Source: Dyella caseinilytica
GTDB taxonomy: Bacteria; Pseudomonadota; Gammaproteobacteria; Xanthomonadales; Rhodanobacteraceae
Reading direction: 5' to 3'
DNA: 64,000 bases
Assembly (NCBI RefSeq): GCF_016865235.1
Contig: NZ_CP064030.1
Span: 3,596,001-3,660,000 of the forward strand
The position numbers and the translations under genes are program-made. Position 1 is the stretch's first letter. Each line of letters starts with the position of its first letter. Below the pieces are notes generated by a model, which worked only from the letters and a program-made list of their open reading frames with translations, made no database searches and was not told where the DNA came from. Below are positions 43,145-51,591 of the stretch, piece by piece.

Positions 43145-44158
43145 ATGGCCATCAAGGTCGCCATCAACGGTTACGGTCGCATTGGCCGCAATGTTCTACG
43201 CGCGCTGTACGAATCAGGCCGTACGAACGAATTCCAGATCGTCGCGGTCAACGACCTCGGCAATGCCGAGACCAACGCGCACCTCACCCAGTACGACACC
43301 GCCCACGGCAAATTCCCGGGCGAAGTCTCGGTGGACGGCGGTGACCTGATCGTCAACGGCGACCGCATCAAGGTCTGCGCCGAACGCGACCCCTCCAAGC
43401 TGCCCTGGGGCGAGCTGGGTGTGGACGTGGTGCTGGAGTGCACGGGCCTGTTCACCTCCAAGGCCAAGGCCGGTGCGCACATCGCCGCTGGCGCCAAGAA
43501 GGTGATCATCTCCGCCCCCGGCGACAAGGATGTGGACGGCACCTTCGTGTTCGGCGTGAACCACGACAAGATCACCGCCGCGCACGACGTGATCTCCAAC
43601 GCCTCCTGCACCACCAACTGCCTGGCTCCGCTGGCCAAGGTGCTGCACGACAAGATCGGCATCGTGCATGGCCTGATGACCACCATCCATGCCTACACCA
43701 ATGACCAGGTGCTGACGGACGTCTACCACTCCGACCTGCGCCGCGCCCGTTCGGCTACGCACTCCCAGATCCCGACCAAGACCGGCGCTGCCGCCGCGGT
43801 GGGCCTGGTGCTGCCGGACCTCAACGGCAAGCTGGACGGTTTCGCCATGCGCGTGCCGACCATCAACGTATCGGTGGTTGACCTCTGCTTCGTGGCTGCC
43901 CGCAACACCACCAAGGAAGAAATCGATGCCGCCATCAACGAAGCCGCCAATGGCGCGCTGAAGGGCATCCTGGCCGTCAACACCAAGCCGCTGGTGTCGA
44001 TCGACTTCAACCATAACGCTCATTCCTCCATCTACGATGCCACCCAGACCCGCGTCATGGGCGGCACGCTGGTGAAGGTGCTGAGCTGGTACGACAACGA
44101 GTGGGGTTTCTCCAACCGCATGCTCGACATGACCAAGGCGCTGCTGGCCGCGAAGTAA
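43145..44158 (+). CDS. gap: Glyceraldehyde-3-phosphate dehydrogenase, type I
   Basis: NAD-dependent glycolytic enzyme of 337 residues. It starts MAIKVAINGYGRIGRN (Rossmann fold), has the catalytic Cys in SNASCTTNCLAP, the YTNDQ loop, and the C-terminal SWYDNEWGFSNRML. ATG 43145 gives the standard N-terminus; the frame is open upstream to 43076 but TAAAAT at 43072-43077 may be the -10 box there. A terminator follows 21 bases after the stop. Confidence 0.97.
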   Translation: MAIKVAINGYGRIGRNVLRALYESGRTNEFQIVAVNDLGNAETNAHLTQYDTAHGKFPGEVSVDGGDLIVNGDRIKVCAERDPSKLPWGELGVDVVLECTGLFTSKAKAGAHIAAGAKKVIISAPGDKDVDGTFVFGVNHDKITAAHDVISNASCTTNCLAPLAKVLHDKIGIVHGLMTTIHAYTNDQVLTDVYHSDLRRARSATHSQIPTKTGAAAAVGLVLPDLNGKLDGFAMRVPTINVSVVDLCFVAARNTTKEEIDAAINEAANGALKGILAVNTKPLVSIDFNHNAHSSIYDATQTRVMGGTLVKVLSWYDNEWGFSNRMLDMTKALLAAK

Positions 44159-44179
44159 GCGCCATCCTGCGATAGGTCG

Positions 44180-44208
44180 AAAAAAGCCGGGTCATACCCG
44201 GCTTTTTT
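44180..44208 (+). terminator. Rho-independent terminator of gap
   Basis: AAAAAAGCCGGG, loop TCATA and CCCGGCTTTTTT form a perfect 12-bp stem with six T. Confidence 0.92.
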
Positions 44209-44301
44209 CTTGCCCGCGACAGCGTCACTGTGCCTCACAGGCGCCGGGATGCTCGTCGGCGTTCCAAGGTGCTAATGTTGCCCCGGCATACGGGAACACG
44301 G

Positions 44302-45219
44302 ATGGGGCACGATATGGGGCATCAACGGACGTACGCATTTCGCGCAGTGATCGCGCTGCTGATGGCATGCAGCATCGACTACACATGTGCTGCGGATTCC
44401 ACGCATCCCCCCGTGGCGCCAGCGCTAAGCCCATCCTCCGATGCATCCTGGTCGCAAGTATTCGACAGCACGGTTCCGCTCGCTGATCGCCAGCGCATAC
44501 TGACGAATCTCGAAGCAGACGCGACTCAAAGCAACGACCCGCATGCGCTCTACATGCTGGGCTCGCTCTACCACATGGGTCAGCACGCGCCCGGCTCACC
44601 GGTGCAGGAAAATCCGCAGAAAGCCACGCTCTACTTCGGCAACGCCGCCATCCGCGGCAGTGTGCTGGCGATGGCAAAGATGGCCGAACTTGAGCTCGCG
44701 GCTGGTCAATATCGCGAAGCGATGAACTGGGCGCAGATTTATGCCCACTATGCGCTCATGTCAAAACGGGACAGCCAATCTCGTAATGCCTACGCCGCCG
44801 AGCTGGTACAGCGCGTACAGGATCACATCAGCGAATCGCAAATGACCGCCATCATGAAGGATGTAAACAGCTTCGTCGCCACGTACGACACGGAAATCAA
44901 GGTAGGTATCGCTGGCGAGGCAATCCTCAACCATCTGCATCCCACCTCAGTAAGAAATCACTTCAAACCGGCGCTGGATGATCGTTTACCCGACTCAGGT
45001 ATTGCCGACTTTATCGTTGCGTTCAAGCCCGACGGTTCCGTGGCAAACGTGCAATTGCTCGATGCTGTGCCGCGTATCGATGTGGTGGCCACGCTGCGTG
45101 AATACGCGGAGAAAATGACCGTGACCCCTGTCCCGGATGGCGGTGATCACGCGTTGCGCTATGCCTGGATACCCACCATGCTGAATGACCGGCGCTATCG
45201 CATCGCGACCAAGCACTGA
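44302..45219 (+). CDS. Secreted Sel1/TPR-like protein with TonB-C-like tail
   Basis: 305-residue protein with a signal peptide (RTYAFRAVIALLMACSIDYTCAA). The middle has Sel1-type helices (DPHALYMLGSLYHMGQHAP, KATLYFGNAAIRGSVLAMAKMAELEL). The end (FIVAFKPDGSVANVQLLDAVPRIDVV) resembles a TonB C-terminal strand-helix pattern. ATG 44314 is an equally plausible start (GGGG upstream). The signal peptide contains a Cys, but its context is not a lipobox. No neighbour suggests a role; function unknown. Confidence 0.72.
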   Translation: MGHDMGHQRTYAFRAVIALLMACSIDYTCAADSTHPPVAPALSPSSDASWSQVFDSTVPLADRQRILTNLEADATQSNDPHALYMLGSLYHMGQHAPGSPVQENPQKATLYFGNAAIRGSVLAMAKMAELELAAGQYREAMNWAQIYAHYALMSKRDSQSRNAYAAELVQRVQDHISESQMTAIMKDVNSFVATYDTEIKVGIAGEAILNHLHPTSVRNHFKPALDDRLPDSGIADFIVAFKPDGSVANVQLLDAVPRIDVVATLREYAEKMTVTPVPDGGDHALRYAWIPTMLNDRRYRIATKH

Positions 45220-45289
45220 CGACTCAGTCAGGTCTGTTTGACCCGGATACGCGAGCCAACGCCAGAAGCTTCCGGCATTGGCACACGCC

Positions 45290-46216
45290 TCAACGCCGGA
45301 AGCGCACGTAAGCGCGTTTGGCCAGGTACAACAGATTTCCTGTCAAGCCACGATCCTGCGCTTTGCGTAACGCGGTATTTTCAGCGTAAAGCAGGCGGAT
45401 ATGACTATCGCGCACGTCCAGCAGCTGCTTGATTTCTGCCACATCGCTGCGCGACAACGTACGACCTTCAGCGAAATGATCAGGCAACTGGCGGTTGACG
45501 TAATAGGTTGTATGCCTGGATGCGGTTTGCTCCGCAGGCCGATCCTTGGTGTAGAAATACAACGCAACTGAGCGACGGCTCATCCCTTCATGTTCGGGGG
45601 GAATCCGTATCGTGTCGAAGGCGTGCCAGGACACTTCCGAGGTTTCAAAGATCACGCAGCGGTTGAAAACCGGACTCACCGAACGCGACGGCCGGTTGTC
45701 AGCATGCGGATCCCGGAACAATTCCAGGCAACCACCCCAATCTGCACCCCAATTCGGGTTGAGATAAACGATGAGATTGAGACGACGATGCCAGCGTTCG
45801 CTGGGGTGGTAGTTGAAGTCGACATGCGGATCCAACGCCATGCCGTTGCGGTTCTCATGCGTTCCGCCGCCCAGATACCAAGGGTCGTAGATCAAGCCTT
45901 CGATGCCCGTGAGATCGCCGATGGCCTTCAGGAATTCCGGACTCTTGATCGCATCGTCCAACCGCTCGAAGGCCGGCCCAAGGGCGCGCACCTTGTCCAC
46001 GGTGGACTTTCCGCCCAGCTCGCCGCTATCGCCCACCGCGTTACCGCGTTCGAACGCCGGGAACGTATCGAGCAAGGCCTGCGCAAAATCGGGCGCGAGG
46101 AAGTCATCGATAACAACGTGGGGGAAAGGCGGTGCCGACATGAACTCCTGGCAGTAGTCGGAGCGCTTGCTCAACACCACCGGATTGATGATCGACGTCC
46201 CTGTGGAACCCTGCAT
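45290..46216 (-). CDS. 2-oxoglutarate/Fe(II)-dependent oxygenase (prolyl-4-hydroxylase-like)
   Basis: 308-residue protein. The H-x-D iron motif is in LDPHVDFNYHPS, followed by HRRLNLIVYLNPNW, and the distal His and 2OG-binding Arg lie in SWHAFDTIRIP/SRRSVALYFY. This is the double-stranded beta-helix layout of P4H-type hydroxylases, with the common N-terminal PFPHVVIDDFL. A helical C-terminal tail (about 60 residues, basic) follows. The start MQGSTGTSIINP at 46216 follows GGGGGAT. Substrate unknown; such genes often act on proteins or in nonribosomal or glycan pathways. Confidence 0.85.
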   Translation of the reverse strand: MQGSTGTSIINPVVLSKRSDYCQEFMSAPPFPHVVIDDFLAPDFAQALLDTFPAFERGNAVGDSGELGGKSTVDKVRALGPAFERLDDAIKSPEFLKAIGDLTGIEGLIYDPWYLGGGTHENRNGMALDPHVDFNYHPSERWHRRLNLIVYLNPNWGADWGGCLELFRDPHADNRPSRSVSPVFNRCVIFETSEVSWHAFDTIRIPPEHEGMSRRSVALYFYTKDRPAEQTASRHTTYYVNRQLPDHFAEGRTLSRSDVAEIKQLLDVRDSHIRLLYAENTALRKAQDRGLTGNLLYLAKRAYVRFRR

Positions 46217-46332
46217 GCACATCCCCCAAAACATCACCACGTTTGAGCCAACAACCCTGCCTATCGCAGAATCATCAGCCGTTGATCCATAGAATAAAGC
46301 GTCTCCAGGCCACAGCCAATGACGCCCAAACC

Positions 46333-46359
46333 AGATCCCCAGCACAAAGCCGGGGATCT
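46333..46359. repeat. Hairpin downstream of tpx
   Basis: AGATCCCC (46333-46340) pairs with GGGGATCT (46352-46359) over an 11-base loop, between tpx and the oxygenase gene. No T run, so termination is only possible. Confidence 0.35.
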
Positions 46360-46373
46360 CCTGACCTCTTGGC

Positions 46374-46874
46374 TTAGTGAAGCGACTTCAGCGCTTCGTC
46401 GTAATTCGGCTCATGGGCGATCTCACCGACCAGCTCGGTGTGCACCACCTTGTCGTGCTCATCGAGCACGACCACGGCACGTGCGGCCAGGCCAGCAAGC
46501 GGACCGGAACTGATGGCAACACCGTAATGCTTGAGGAAATCGTGTCCACGCATGGTCGACAACGTGACGACGTTATCCAGGCCTTCTGCACCGCAGAAGC
46601 GTGCCTGCGCGAACGGCAGGTCCGCCGAGATGCAAAGCACGACGGTGTTGTCGAGCTGGCTGGCCTTCTCGTTGAACTTGCGCACGGAAGTGGCGCAGGT
46701 CGGCGTATCCACGCTCGGGAAGATATTGAGCACCTTGCGCTTGCCATTGAAGCTGGCAAGGGTGGCGTCGGAAAGATCTTTGGCGACGAGGCTGAAGGCG
46801 GGTGCCTGATGGCCCAAGGCCGGCAAATGCCCTTCAACGTTGATCGGATTACCCTTGAGGGTGACTTGGGACAT
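46374..46874 (-). CDS. tpx: Thiol peroxidase
   Basis: Atypical 2-Cys peroxiredoxin that reduces lipid hydroperoxides, 166 residues. The peroxidatic Cys is in the PSVDTPTCATSVRKFN motif and the resolving Cys in FAQARFCGAEG. The NVEGHLPALGHQAPAFSLV N-terminus is standard for Tpx. The ATG has AGGAGA upstream. It is single-gene in this context. Confidence 0.96.
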   Translation of the reverse strand: MSQVTLKGNPINVEGHLPALGHQAPAFSLVAKDLSDATLASFNGKRKVLNIFPSVDTPTCATSVRKFNEKASQLDNTVVLCISADLPFAQARFCGAEGLDNVVTLSTMRGHDFLKHYGVAISSGPLAGLAARAVVVLDEHDKVVHTELVGEIAHEPNYDEALKSLH

Positions 46875-46988
46875 GAGAATCTCCTGGCGTCTGTGGGAGG
46901 GATCGCCCGAAGATAGCGCCGATGTTCCGGCGCGTCACCTGTTCGTACCAATACACGTGACTCCGACAGGAATCGGGATCGATCATCC

Positions 46989-47972
46989 TTACTTCAAGGG
47001 CGCAACAACCTGTTCGATCGCGCCGAAAATCGAAGCGCCCTGCTTATCGATGATTTCAATGCGCAAGGTGTCACCAAACTTAAGGAACGGCGTGCTGGGT
47101 TTGCCATCGCGCAGCGCTTCCACCGTGCGCTGTTCAGCCAAGCAGGACGCGCCCTTGCTGGTGTCTTCGTTGGCAATCGTGCCAGAACCGACGAGAGTGC
47201 CTGCCGTCAGCGGGCGTGTCTTGGCGGCATGCGCGACCAGTTGCGCGAAGTTGAACTGCATGTCCACGCCGCACTCGGCTTCGCCAAACCACTTGCCGTT
47301 GAGCCAGGTGCGCATGGGCAGATGCAGCTTTTCGTCCTGCCACGCATCGCCCAATTCATCAGGCGTCACGAAGACCGGCGACAAGGCTGAGCGCGGCTTC
47401 GATTGCAGAAAACCGAAACCCTTGGCCAGCTCCGCGGGAATCAGGCCACGCAGGCTGACGTCGTTGACCAGGCCAACCAGCTGAATGTGGGTCGCCGCCT
47501 GCTCGGGTGTCACCGCCATCGGCACGTCATCGGTGATCACCACGACTTCCGCTTCCAGATCGATGCCGTAGTCTTCGCTCGGCACCACGACCGGATCACG
47601 CGGCCCCAGAAAACCGGCGCTGGTAGCCTGGTACATCAGCGGATCAACGTAGAACGATTCGGGAATCTCCGCGCCACGTGCGCGACGCACGCGCGCCACG
47701 TGAGGCAGATAAGCGCTGCCGTCGACGAATTCATAAGCACGTGGAAGCGGCGAGGCGAGTGCACTCATTTCCAGCGTGAAGGCACCGGCAGCCTTGCCCG
47801 CGTTGAGTTCTTCGTACAAGGCATTCAAGCGCGGCGCAGTATTCGACCAATCATCGAGTGCAGCCTGCAGGGTTGCGGCAATGCCGGTGGCTTTCACGGC
47901 GTGCTTGAGATCGCGGCTGACCACGATCAAGGTGCCATCGCGACCACCTTCCTTCAGACTGCCCAGCTTCAT
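46989..47972 (-). CDS. Fumarylacetoacetate hydrolase family protein (probable fumarylacetoacetase)
   Basis: 327-residue FAH-fold hydrolase. In this context it cleaves fumarylacetoacetate to fumarate and acetoacetate, the end of tyrosine catabolism. Metal-binding acidic residues are in YGIDLEAEVVVITDD and VNDVSLRGL; the substrate loop (QSKPRSALSPVFVTPDELG) and GTLVGSGTIANED segments match the family. It is downstream of hmgA on the same strand. It is the shorter bacterial type rather than the 420-residue FAH. No maleylacetoacetate isomerase is in the window. Confidence 0.9.
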   Translation of the reverse strand: MKLGSLKEGGRDGTLIVVSRDLKHAVKATGIAATLQAALDDWSNTAPRLNALYEELNAGKAAGAFTLEMSALASPLPRAYEFVDGSAYLPHVARVRRARGAEIPESFYVDPLMYQATSAGFLGPRDPVVVPSEDYGIDLEAEVVVITDDVPMAVTPEQAATHIQLVGLVNDVSLRGLIPAELAKGFGFLQSKPRSALSPVFVTPDELGDAWQDEKLHLPMRTWLNGKWFGEAECGVDMQFNFAQLVAHAAKTRPLTAGTLVGSGTIANEDTSKGASCLAEQRTVEALRDGKPSTPFLKFGDTLRIEIIDKQGASIFGAIEQVVAPLK

Positions 47973-48076
47973 GCATTCACTCCATCGGCTGCATGGATGG
48001 GCAGCCTTTTACAACGTTGATTGACGATGGCTGCAGCCACAATAGCTGCGCACCATGACCGGAACGGCCGGTTATT

Positions 48077-49375
48077 TTACGCGCGCTCTGGATCAAAGTG
48101 CTTGGCGATGCCCTGCCAGCACTGGTAGTAATCGCCCTGCAGTTGCGGCGCTTCCAGTGCCTGCCGGGTCGGATGGATCACCTTGCGCGTTTCGAACATG
48201 AAGGCCATCGTGCCGGTGAGATGATCCGGCTTGCTCACGTCAGCAACACTGGCCTTCTCGAAACTCGCCGCATCAGGACCGTGTCCGCTCATGCAGTTAT
48301 GCAGACTCGCACCACCCGGCGCGAAGCCACCGGCCTTGGCGTCGTAGACACCCTCGATCAGGCCCATGAATTCACTCGCGACATTGCGGTGAAAATACGG
48401 CGGGCGGAAGGTGTGCTCGGCCACCAGCCAGCGCGGCGGGAAGATCACGAAATCCACATTGGCCGTGCCGTGCGTATCGCTGAGCGAGGTCAGCACAGTG
48501 AAGATCGACGGATCGGGATGATCGACGCTGATGGAGCCCACGGTGTTGAAGCGGGTGAGATCGTATTTGTAGGGCGCGTAGTTGCCGTGCCATGCCACCA
48601 CATCGAGCGGTGAGTGGTCGATGCGTGCAGTCCACAGATTGCCCTGAAACTTCGCAATCAGCTCGAAATCGCCTTCGACATCTTCGTACGCGGCATGCGG
48701 GGTCAGAAAATCACGCGGCAAGGCCATCGAGTTCGCGCCGATCGGACCAAGATCCGGAAGGCGCAGCAAGCTGCCGAAGTTTTCGGCGACGTAGCCACCC
48801 GCTTCGTTGTCCAGTAGCTCGACCCGAAACCGGATGCCGCGCGGAATCACCGCGATCTCCAGCGGCTTGATCTCCAGCACGCCCAGTTCGGTCGCCAGAC
48901 GCAGTCGCCCCAGCTGCGGCACAATCAGCAGCTCGCCATCGGCGTCGTAGAAAAAGCGGCCTTCCATCGAACGATTGGCCGCGTAGATGTGGATGCCACA
49001 ACCCGCCTGCTCCGCCGCACCGCCGTTACCGGCCAGCGTTACAAGGCCATCGACAAAATCGGTGGGCTTGGCAGGCATCGGCCATGGATCCCAGCGCAGC
49101 TGGTTCGGCGTCACCGGTGTTTCGTCGAAACGATTGTGGAAGGTGCCGTGTATGCGCGGTTCAAACGGCTTGTGCATCGCTGCTGGCCGGATGCGATACA
49201 GCCAGCTGCGGCGATTGCTATGCCGCGGCGCGGTGAAAGCGGAACCGGAAAGTTGCTCCGCATACAAACCATGCGGCACACGCTGCGGCGAATTCTGGCC
49301 GAGCGGCAGAATGCCACTGATCGCTTCACTGGCGAATTCATTGCCGAAGCCGGATTGGTAGCCGTTCGATTGCAT
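48077..49375 (-). CDS. hmgA: Homogentisate 1,2-dioxygenase
   Basis: Non-heme iron dioxygenase opening the homogentisate ring, 432 residues. Hallmarks are YQSGFGNEFASEA near the start, FIRPAAM-type RPAAMHKPF, the iron-ligand region FPPRWLVAEHTFRPPYFHRNVASEFMGLI (His, Glu, split here only in context) and the later MSGHGPDAASFEKA His. It lies between the fumarylacetoacetase gene and a DUF559 gene that separates it from hppD. Confidence 0.96.
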   Translation of the reverse strand: MQSNGYQSGFGNEFASEAISGILPLGQNSPQRVPHGLYAEQLSGSAFTAPRHSNRRSWLYRIRPAAMHKPFEPRIHGTFHNRFDETPVTPNQLRWDPWPMPAKPTDFVDGLVTLAGNGGAAEQAGCGIHIYAANRSMEGRFFYDADGELLIVPQLGRLRLATELGVLEIKPLEIAVIPRGIRFRVELLDNEAGGYVAENFGSLLRLPDLGPIGANSMALPRDFLTPHAAYEDVEGDFELIAKFQGNLWTARIDHSPLDVVAWHGNYAPYKYDLTRFNTVGSISVDHPDPSIFTVLTSLSDTHGTANVDFVIFPPRWLVAEHTFRPPYFHRNVASEFMGLIEGVYDAKAGGFAPGGASLHNCMSGHGPDAASFEKASVADVSKPDHLTGTMAFMFETRKVIHPTRQALEAPQLQGDYYQCWQGIAKHFDPERA

Positions 49376-49380
49376 AGGCC

Positions 49381-49794
49381 TTATCGCTCTTCGCTTGTAA
49401 GCCCCTCTCCCCTCGGGAGAGGGGTTGGGGTCAGGGTACGATCTTCGAAGGAACTAAAAATCACTTCGAGCACCGCATCCATCTGCTGTAGCACATCATT
49501 GTCCCAGAAGCGCAACACCTTCAGTCCTTGAGCTTCAAGATACAACGTGCGCGTTTTATCTGTTTGTGGATCATGTTGGGATCCATCCAATTCAATGACC
49601 AACCGGTTGGTGTCGCAATAAAAATCGGCCACATAAGGCGGAATCGGATGTTGTCTTCGGAATTTGTGCCCGTTCAAGCGACCACCGCGCAAGCGGTACC
49701 ACAGTTCCCTTTCTGCCTCTGTACTCGTTTGCCGAAGATGGCGAGCTTGTTCTCGCGTTCTCGTCGGCAACGGTGGTTTGATACATCCCTGCAC
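49381..49794 (-). CDS. DUF559 (Vsr-like endonuclease fold) protein
   Basis: 137-residue protein with the DUF559 core: AERELWYRLRGGRLNGHKFRRQ, YVADFYCDTNRLVIELDGSQH (Asp and Glu-x-Asp at the PD-(D/E)xK-like site) and LKVLRFWDNDVL. The last 17 residues (LTPTPLPRGEGLTSEER) are encoded by the family B palindromic repeat, so the gene reads through into the repeat. It lies 5 bases downstream of the hmgA start, inside an otherwise continuous tyrosine-degradation run, and both flanks carry family B repeats in opposite orientation. Biological role unknown. Confidence 0.85.
   Translation of the reverse strand: MQGCIKPPLPTRTREQARHLRQTSTEAERELWYRLRGGRLNGHKFRRQHPIPPYVADFYCDTNRLVIELDGSQHDPQTDKTRTLYLEAQGLKVLRFWDNDVLQQMDAVLEVIFSSFEDRTLTPTPLPRGEGLTSEER
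49401..49437. repeat. Family B palindromic repeat, copy 2 (left flank of DUF559)
   Basis: CCCCTCTCCC (49402-49411) pairs with GGGAGAGGGG (49415-49424), followed by the tail TTGGGGTCAGGGT. It is in reverse orientation to the copy at 49801 and overlaps the 3' end of the DUF559 gene. Confidence 0.8.
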
Positions 49795-49800
49795 TACCGA

Positions 49801-49837
49801 ACCCTCACCCCAATCCCTCTCCCAAAGGGAGAGGGGC
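49801..49837. repeat. Family B palindromic repeat, copy 3 (right flank of DUF559)
   Basis: ACCCTCACCCCAA tail, then CCCTCTCCC (49815-49823), loop AAA and GGGAGAGGG (49827-49835). It is an inverted relative of the 49401 copy and lies between hppD and the DUF559 gene. Confidence 0.8.
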
Positions 49838-49846
49838 TTTCAAGAA

Positions 49847-50941
49847 TTACAAAAAACCACGTTTCATCTGATCGCGCTCAATCGACTCGAACAGCGCCTG
49901 GAAATTGCCTTCGCCGAAACCTTCATTACCTTTGCGCTGGATGATCTCGAAGAAGATCGGCCCGATGTTGTTCTGGGTGAAGATCTGCAGCAGCTTGCGT
50001 TGCTTGGTTTCCGGATCGGCATCGATCAGGATCTTGTTCTTGGCCAGACGCGGCACGTCCTCGCCGTGGTTTGGAATACGCATGTCGATCACGTCGAAAT
50101 ACGTATCGGGCGTATCCAGAAATTCCACGCCCTTTGCGCGCATCGCTTCTACGGTGTCGTAGATGTTGTCGGTAAAACAGGCGATGTGCTGGATGCCTTC
50201 ACCGTGATAGGCATCGAGGTATTCGTTGATCTGGCTCTTCGGGTCGCTGGATTCATTCAGCGGGATGCGCACGATGCCATCCGGTGCGGTCATCGCCTTG
50301 GACACCAGGCCGGTCTTGGCGCCCTTGATGTCGAAGTAGCGGATCTCGCGGAAGTTGAACAAGCGCTCGTAGTAATCGGACCACTTCTGCATGTTGCCGA
50401 AGTAGAGGTTATGCGTGAGGTGGTCGATAAAGGTCAGGCCAAAACCAGCCGGATTCTGATCAGCACCGGGCACCGGCACGTAATCGCCGTCGTAGATGCT
50501 GCCCGTGCTGCCGTAGCGGTCGACCAGATACAGCATGCAGTCGCCAATGCCCTTCACCGCCAGCGCGCTCACAGCCTTGGTGTCAGCCTTGTGAGCAGAT
50601 ACCTCTCCACCGTTGGCCAGCACCGCCTTGAGCACCTCATCCGCCGGCCTCTTGAAACGGATTGCAAAACCGCAGGCACTCGGGCCATGTTTGGCGGCAA
50701 AATCGGCGGCAAAGGAATCCGGATCTTCATTGACCAGGAAGTTCACGCCGCCCTGGCGGTAGACGGTGATCGGACGGCTTTTGTGCTTGAGCGTGGCGGT
50801 GAAGCCCATGCTCTTGAACAGGCTATGCAGTTCGCCACCACGGCCTGCGGGTGCGGCAAACTCGACGAATTCGAAACCGTCGATGCCCATGGGGTTTTCG
50901 AAGGTGGTCACTTGCATGCCGAGGTTGGGCTGGGCGTTCAT
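49847..50941 (-). CDS. hppD: 4-hydroxyphenylpyruvate dioxygenase
   Basis: Converts 4-hydroxyphenylpyruvate to homogentisate, 364 residues. Iron ligands are in FIDHLTHNLYFG (His), EGIQHIACFTDN (His) and FFEIIQRKGNEGFGEGNF (Glu). The start is ATG 50941 with a strong AGGAGAG; the frame is open upstream into the divergent regulator. First gene of hppD / DUF559 / hmgA / fumarylacetoacetase, all minus strand. Confidence 0.96.
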   Translation of the reverse strand: MNAQPNLGMQVTTFENPMGIDGFEFVEFAAPAGRGGELHSLFKSMGFTATLKHKSRPITVYRQGGVNFLVNEDPDSFAADFAAKHGPSACGFAIRFKRPADEVLKAVLANGGEVSAHKADTKAVSALAVKGIGDCMLYLVDRYGSTGSIYDGDYVPVPGADQNPAGFGLTFIDHLTHNLYFGNMQKWSDYYERLFNFREIRYFDIKGAKTGLVSKAMTAPDGIVRIPLNESSDPKSQINEYLDAYHGEGIQHIACFTDNIYDTVEAMRAKGVEFLDTPDTYFDVIDMRIPNHGEDVPRLAKNKILIDADPETKQRKLLQIFTQNNIGPIFFEIIQRKGNEGFGEGNFQALFESIERDQMKRGFL

Positions 50942-51017
50942 GGCGCTCTCCTGACTTGAGTCCGATGCGCGACGGCGGCTACAGCAGCGTGCCACCATCG
51001 GGATAATGCCCTCGTTA

Positions 51018-51035
51018 TAGTTACATGTGAAACTA
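51018..51035. promoter_or_regulatory. Candidate MarR operator in the hppD/MarR intergenic region
   Basis: TAGTT-N8-AACTA inverted repeat lies between the divergent starts of hppD (50941) and the MarR gene (51057), in the most AT-rich part of the 115-base gap. Confidence 0.45.
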
Positions 51036-51056
51036 ATTGCAAGGAACACTGCCGCA

Positions 51057-51530
51057 ATGTCAACCCCGCGTAAGCCAGCCCCTGCCGGAGCCGAACATGC
51101 CCCCCTGGAACTGGAGCACTTCCTGCCTTACCGGCTATCGATCCTTTCCAACACGGTGAGCCAGGCCATCGCGGACGACTACCAGCGACGCTACGACCTC
51201 AGCGTGACGGAATGGCGTGTGATGGCTGTCCTCGCCCGCTTCCACGGGCTATCCGCCCGCGAAGTGGCCGAGCGCACAGCGATGGACAAAGTAGCGGTAA
51301 GCCGCGCCCTGGCTCGGCTGGTGACGGCCGGGAGGGTCCATCGGGATACCCACGATGGCGACAAGCGCCGCTCGGTGCTGACGCTTACCGAAGCGGGCTG
51401 GACGATTCACGATGACGTAGCGCCGATGGCGCGGGCGCGCGAGCGCGAGGTGCTGGAGAAACTGGATCCGGAAGAGCAGCAATGGCTGACGCGGATTCTG
51501 GACAAGCTTCAGCCGGTCTCACAGAACTGA
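51057..51530 (+). CDS. MarR family regulator, probable regulator of tyrosine catabolism
   Basis: 157-residue winged-helix regulator: LPYRLSILSNTVSQAIADDY dimer helix, LSVTEWRVMAVLARFHGLSAREVAERTAMDKVAVSRALARL recognition region (in parts) and the HDGDKRRSVLTLTEAG wing. Divergent from hppD, so repression of hppD and its downstream genes is the natural inference. The start is ATG 51057; 51027 would overlap the candidate operator. Confidence 0.9.
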   Translation: MSTPRKPAPAGAEHAPLELEHFLPYRLSILSNTVSQAIADDYQRRYDLSVTEWRVMAVLARFHGLSAREVAERTAMDKVAVSRALARLVTAGRVHRDTHDGDKRRSVLTLTEAGWTIHDDVAPMARAREREVLEKLDPEEQQWLTRILDKLQPVSQN

Positions 51531-51591
51531 TCCTTTGCTGACGGTAAACGGGCAACAACAACCCTGCCCGTTTACCGTATCCCAGTCGGCG

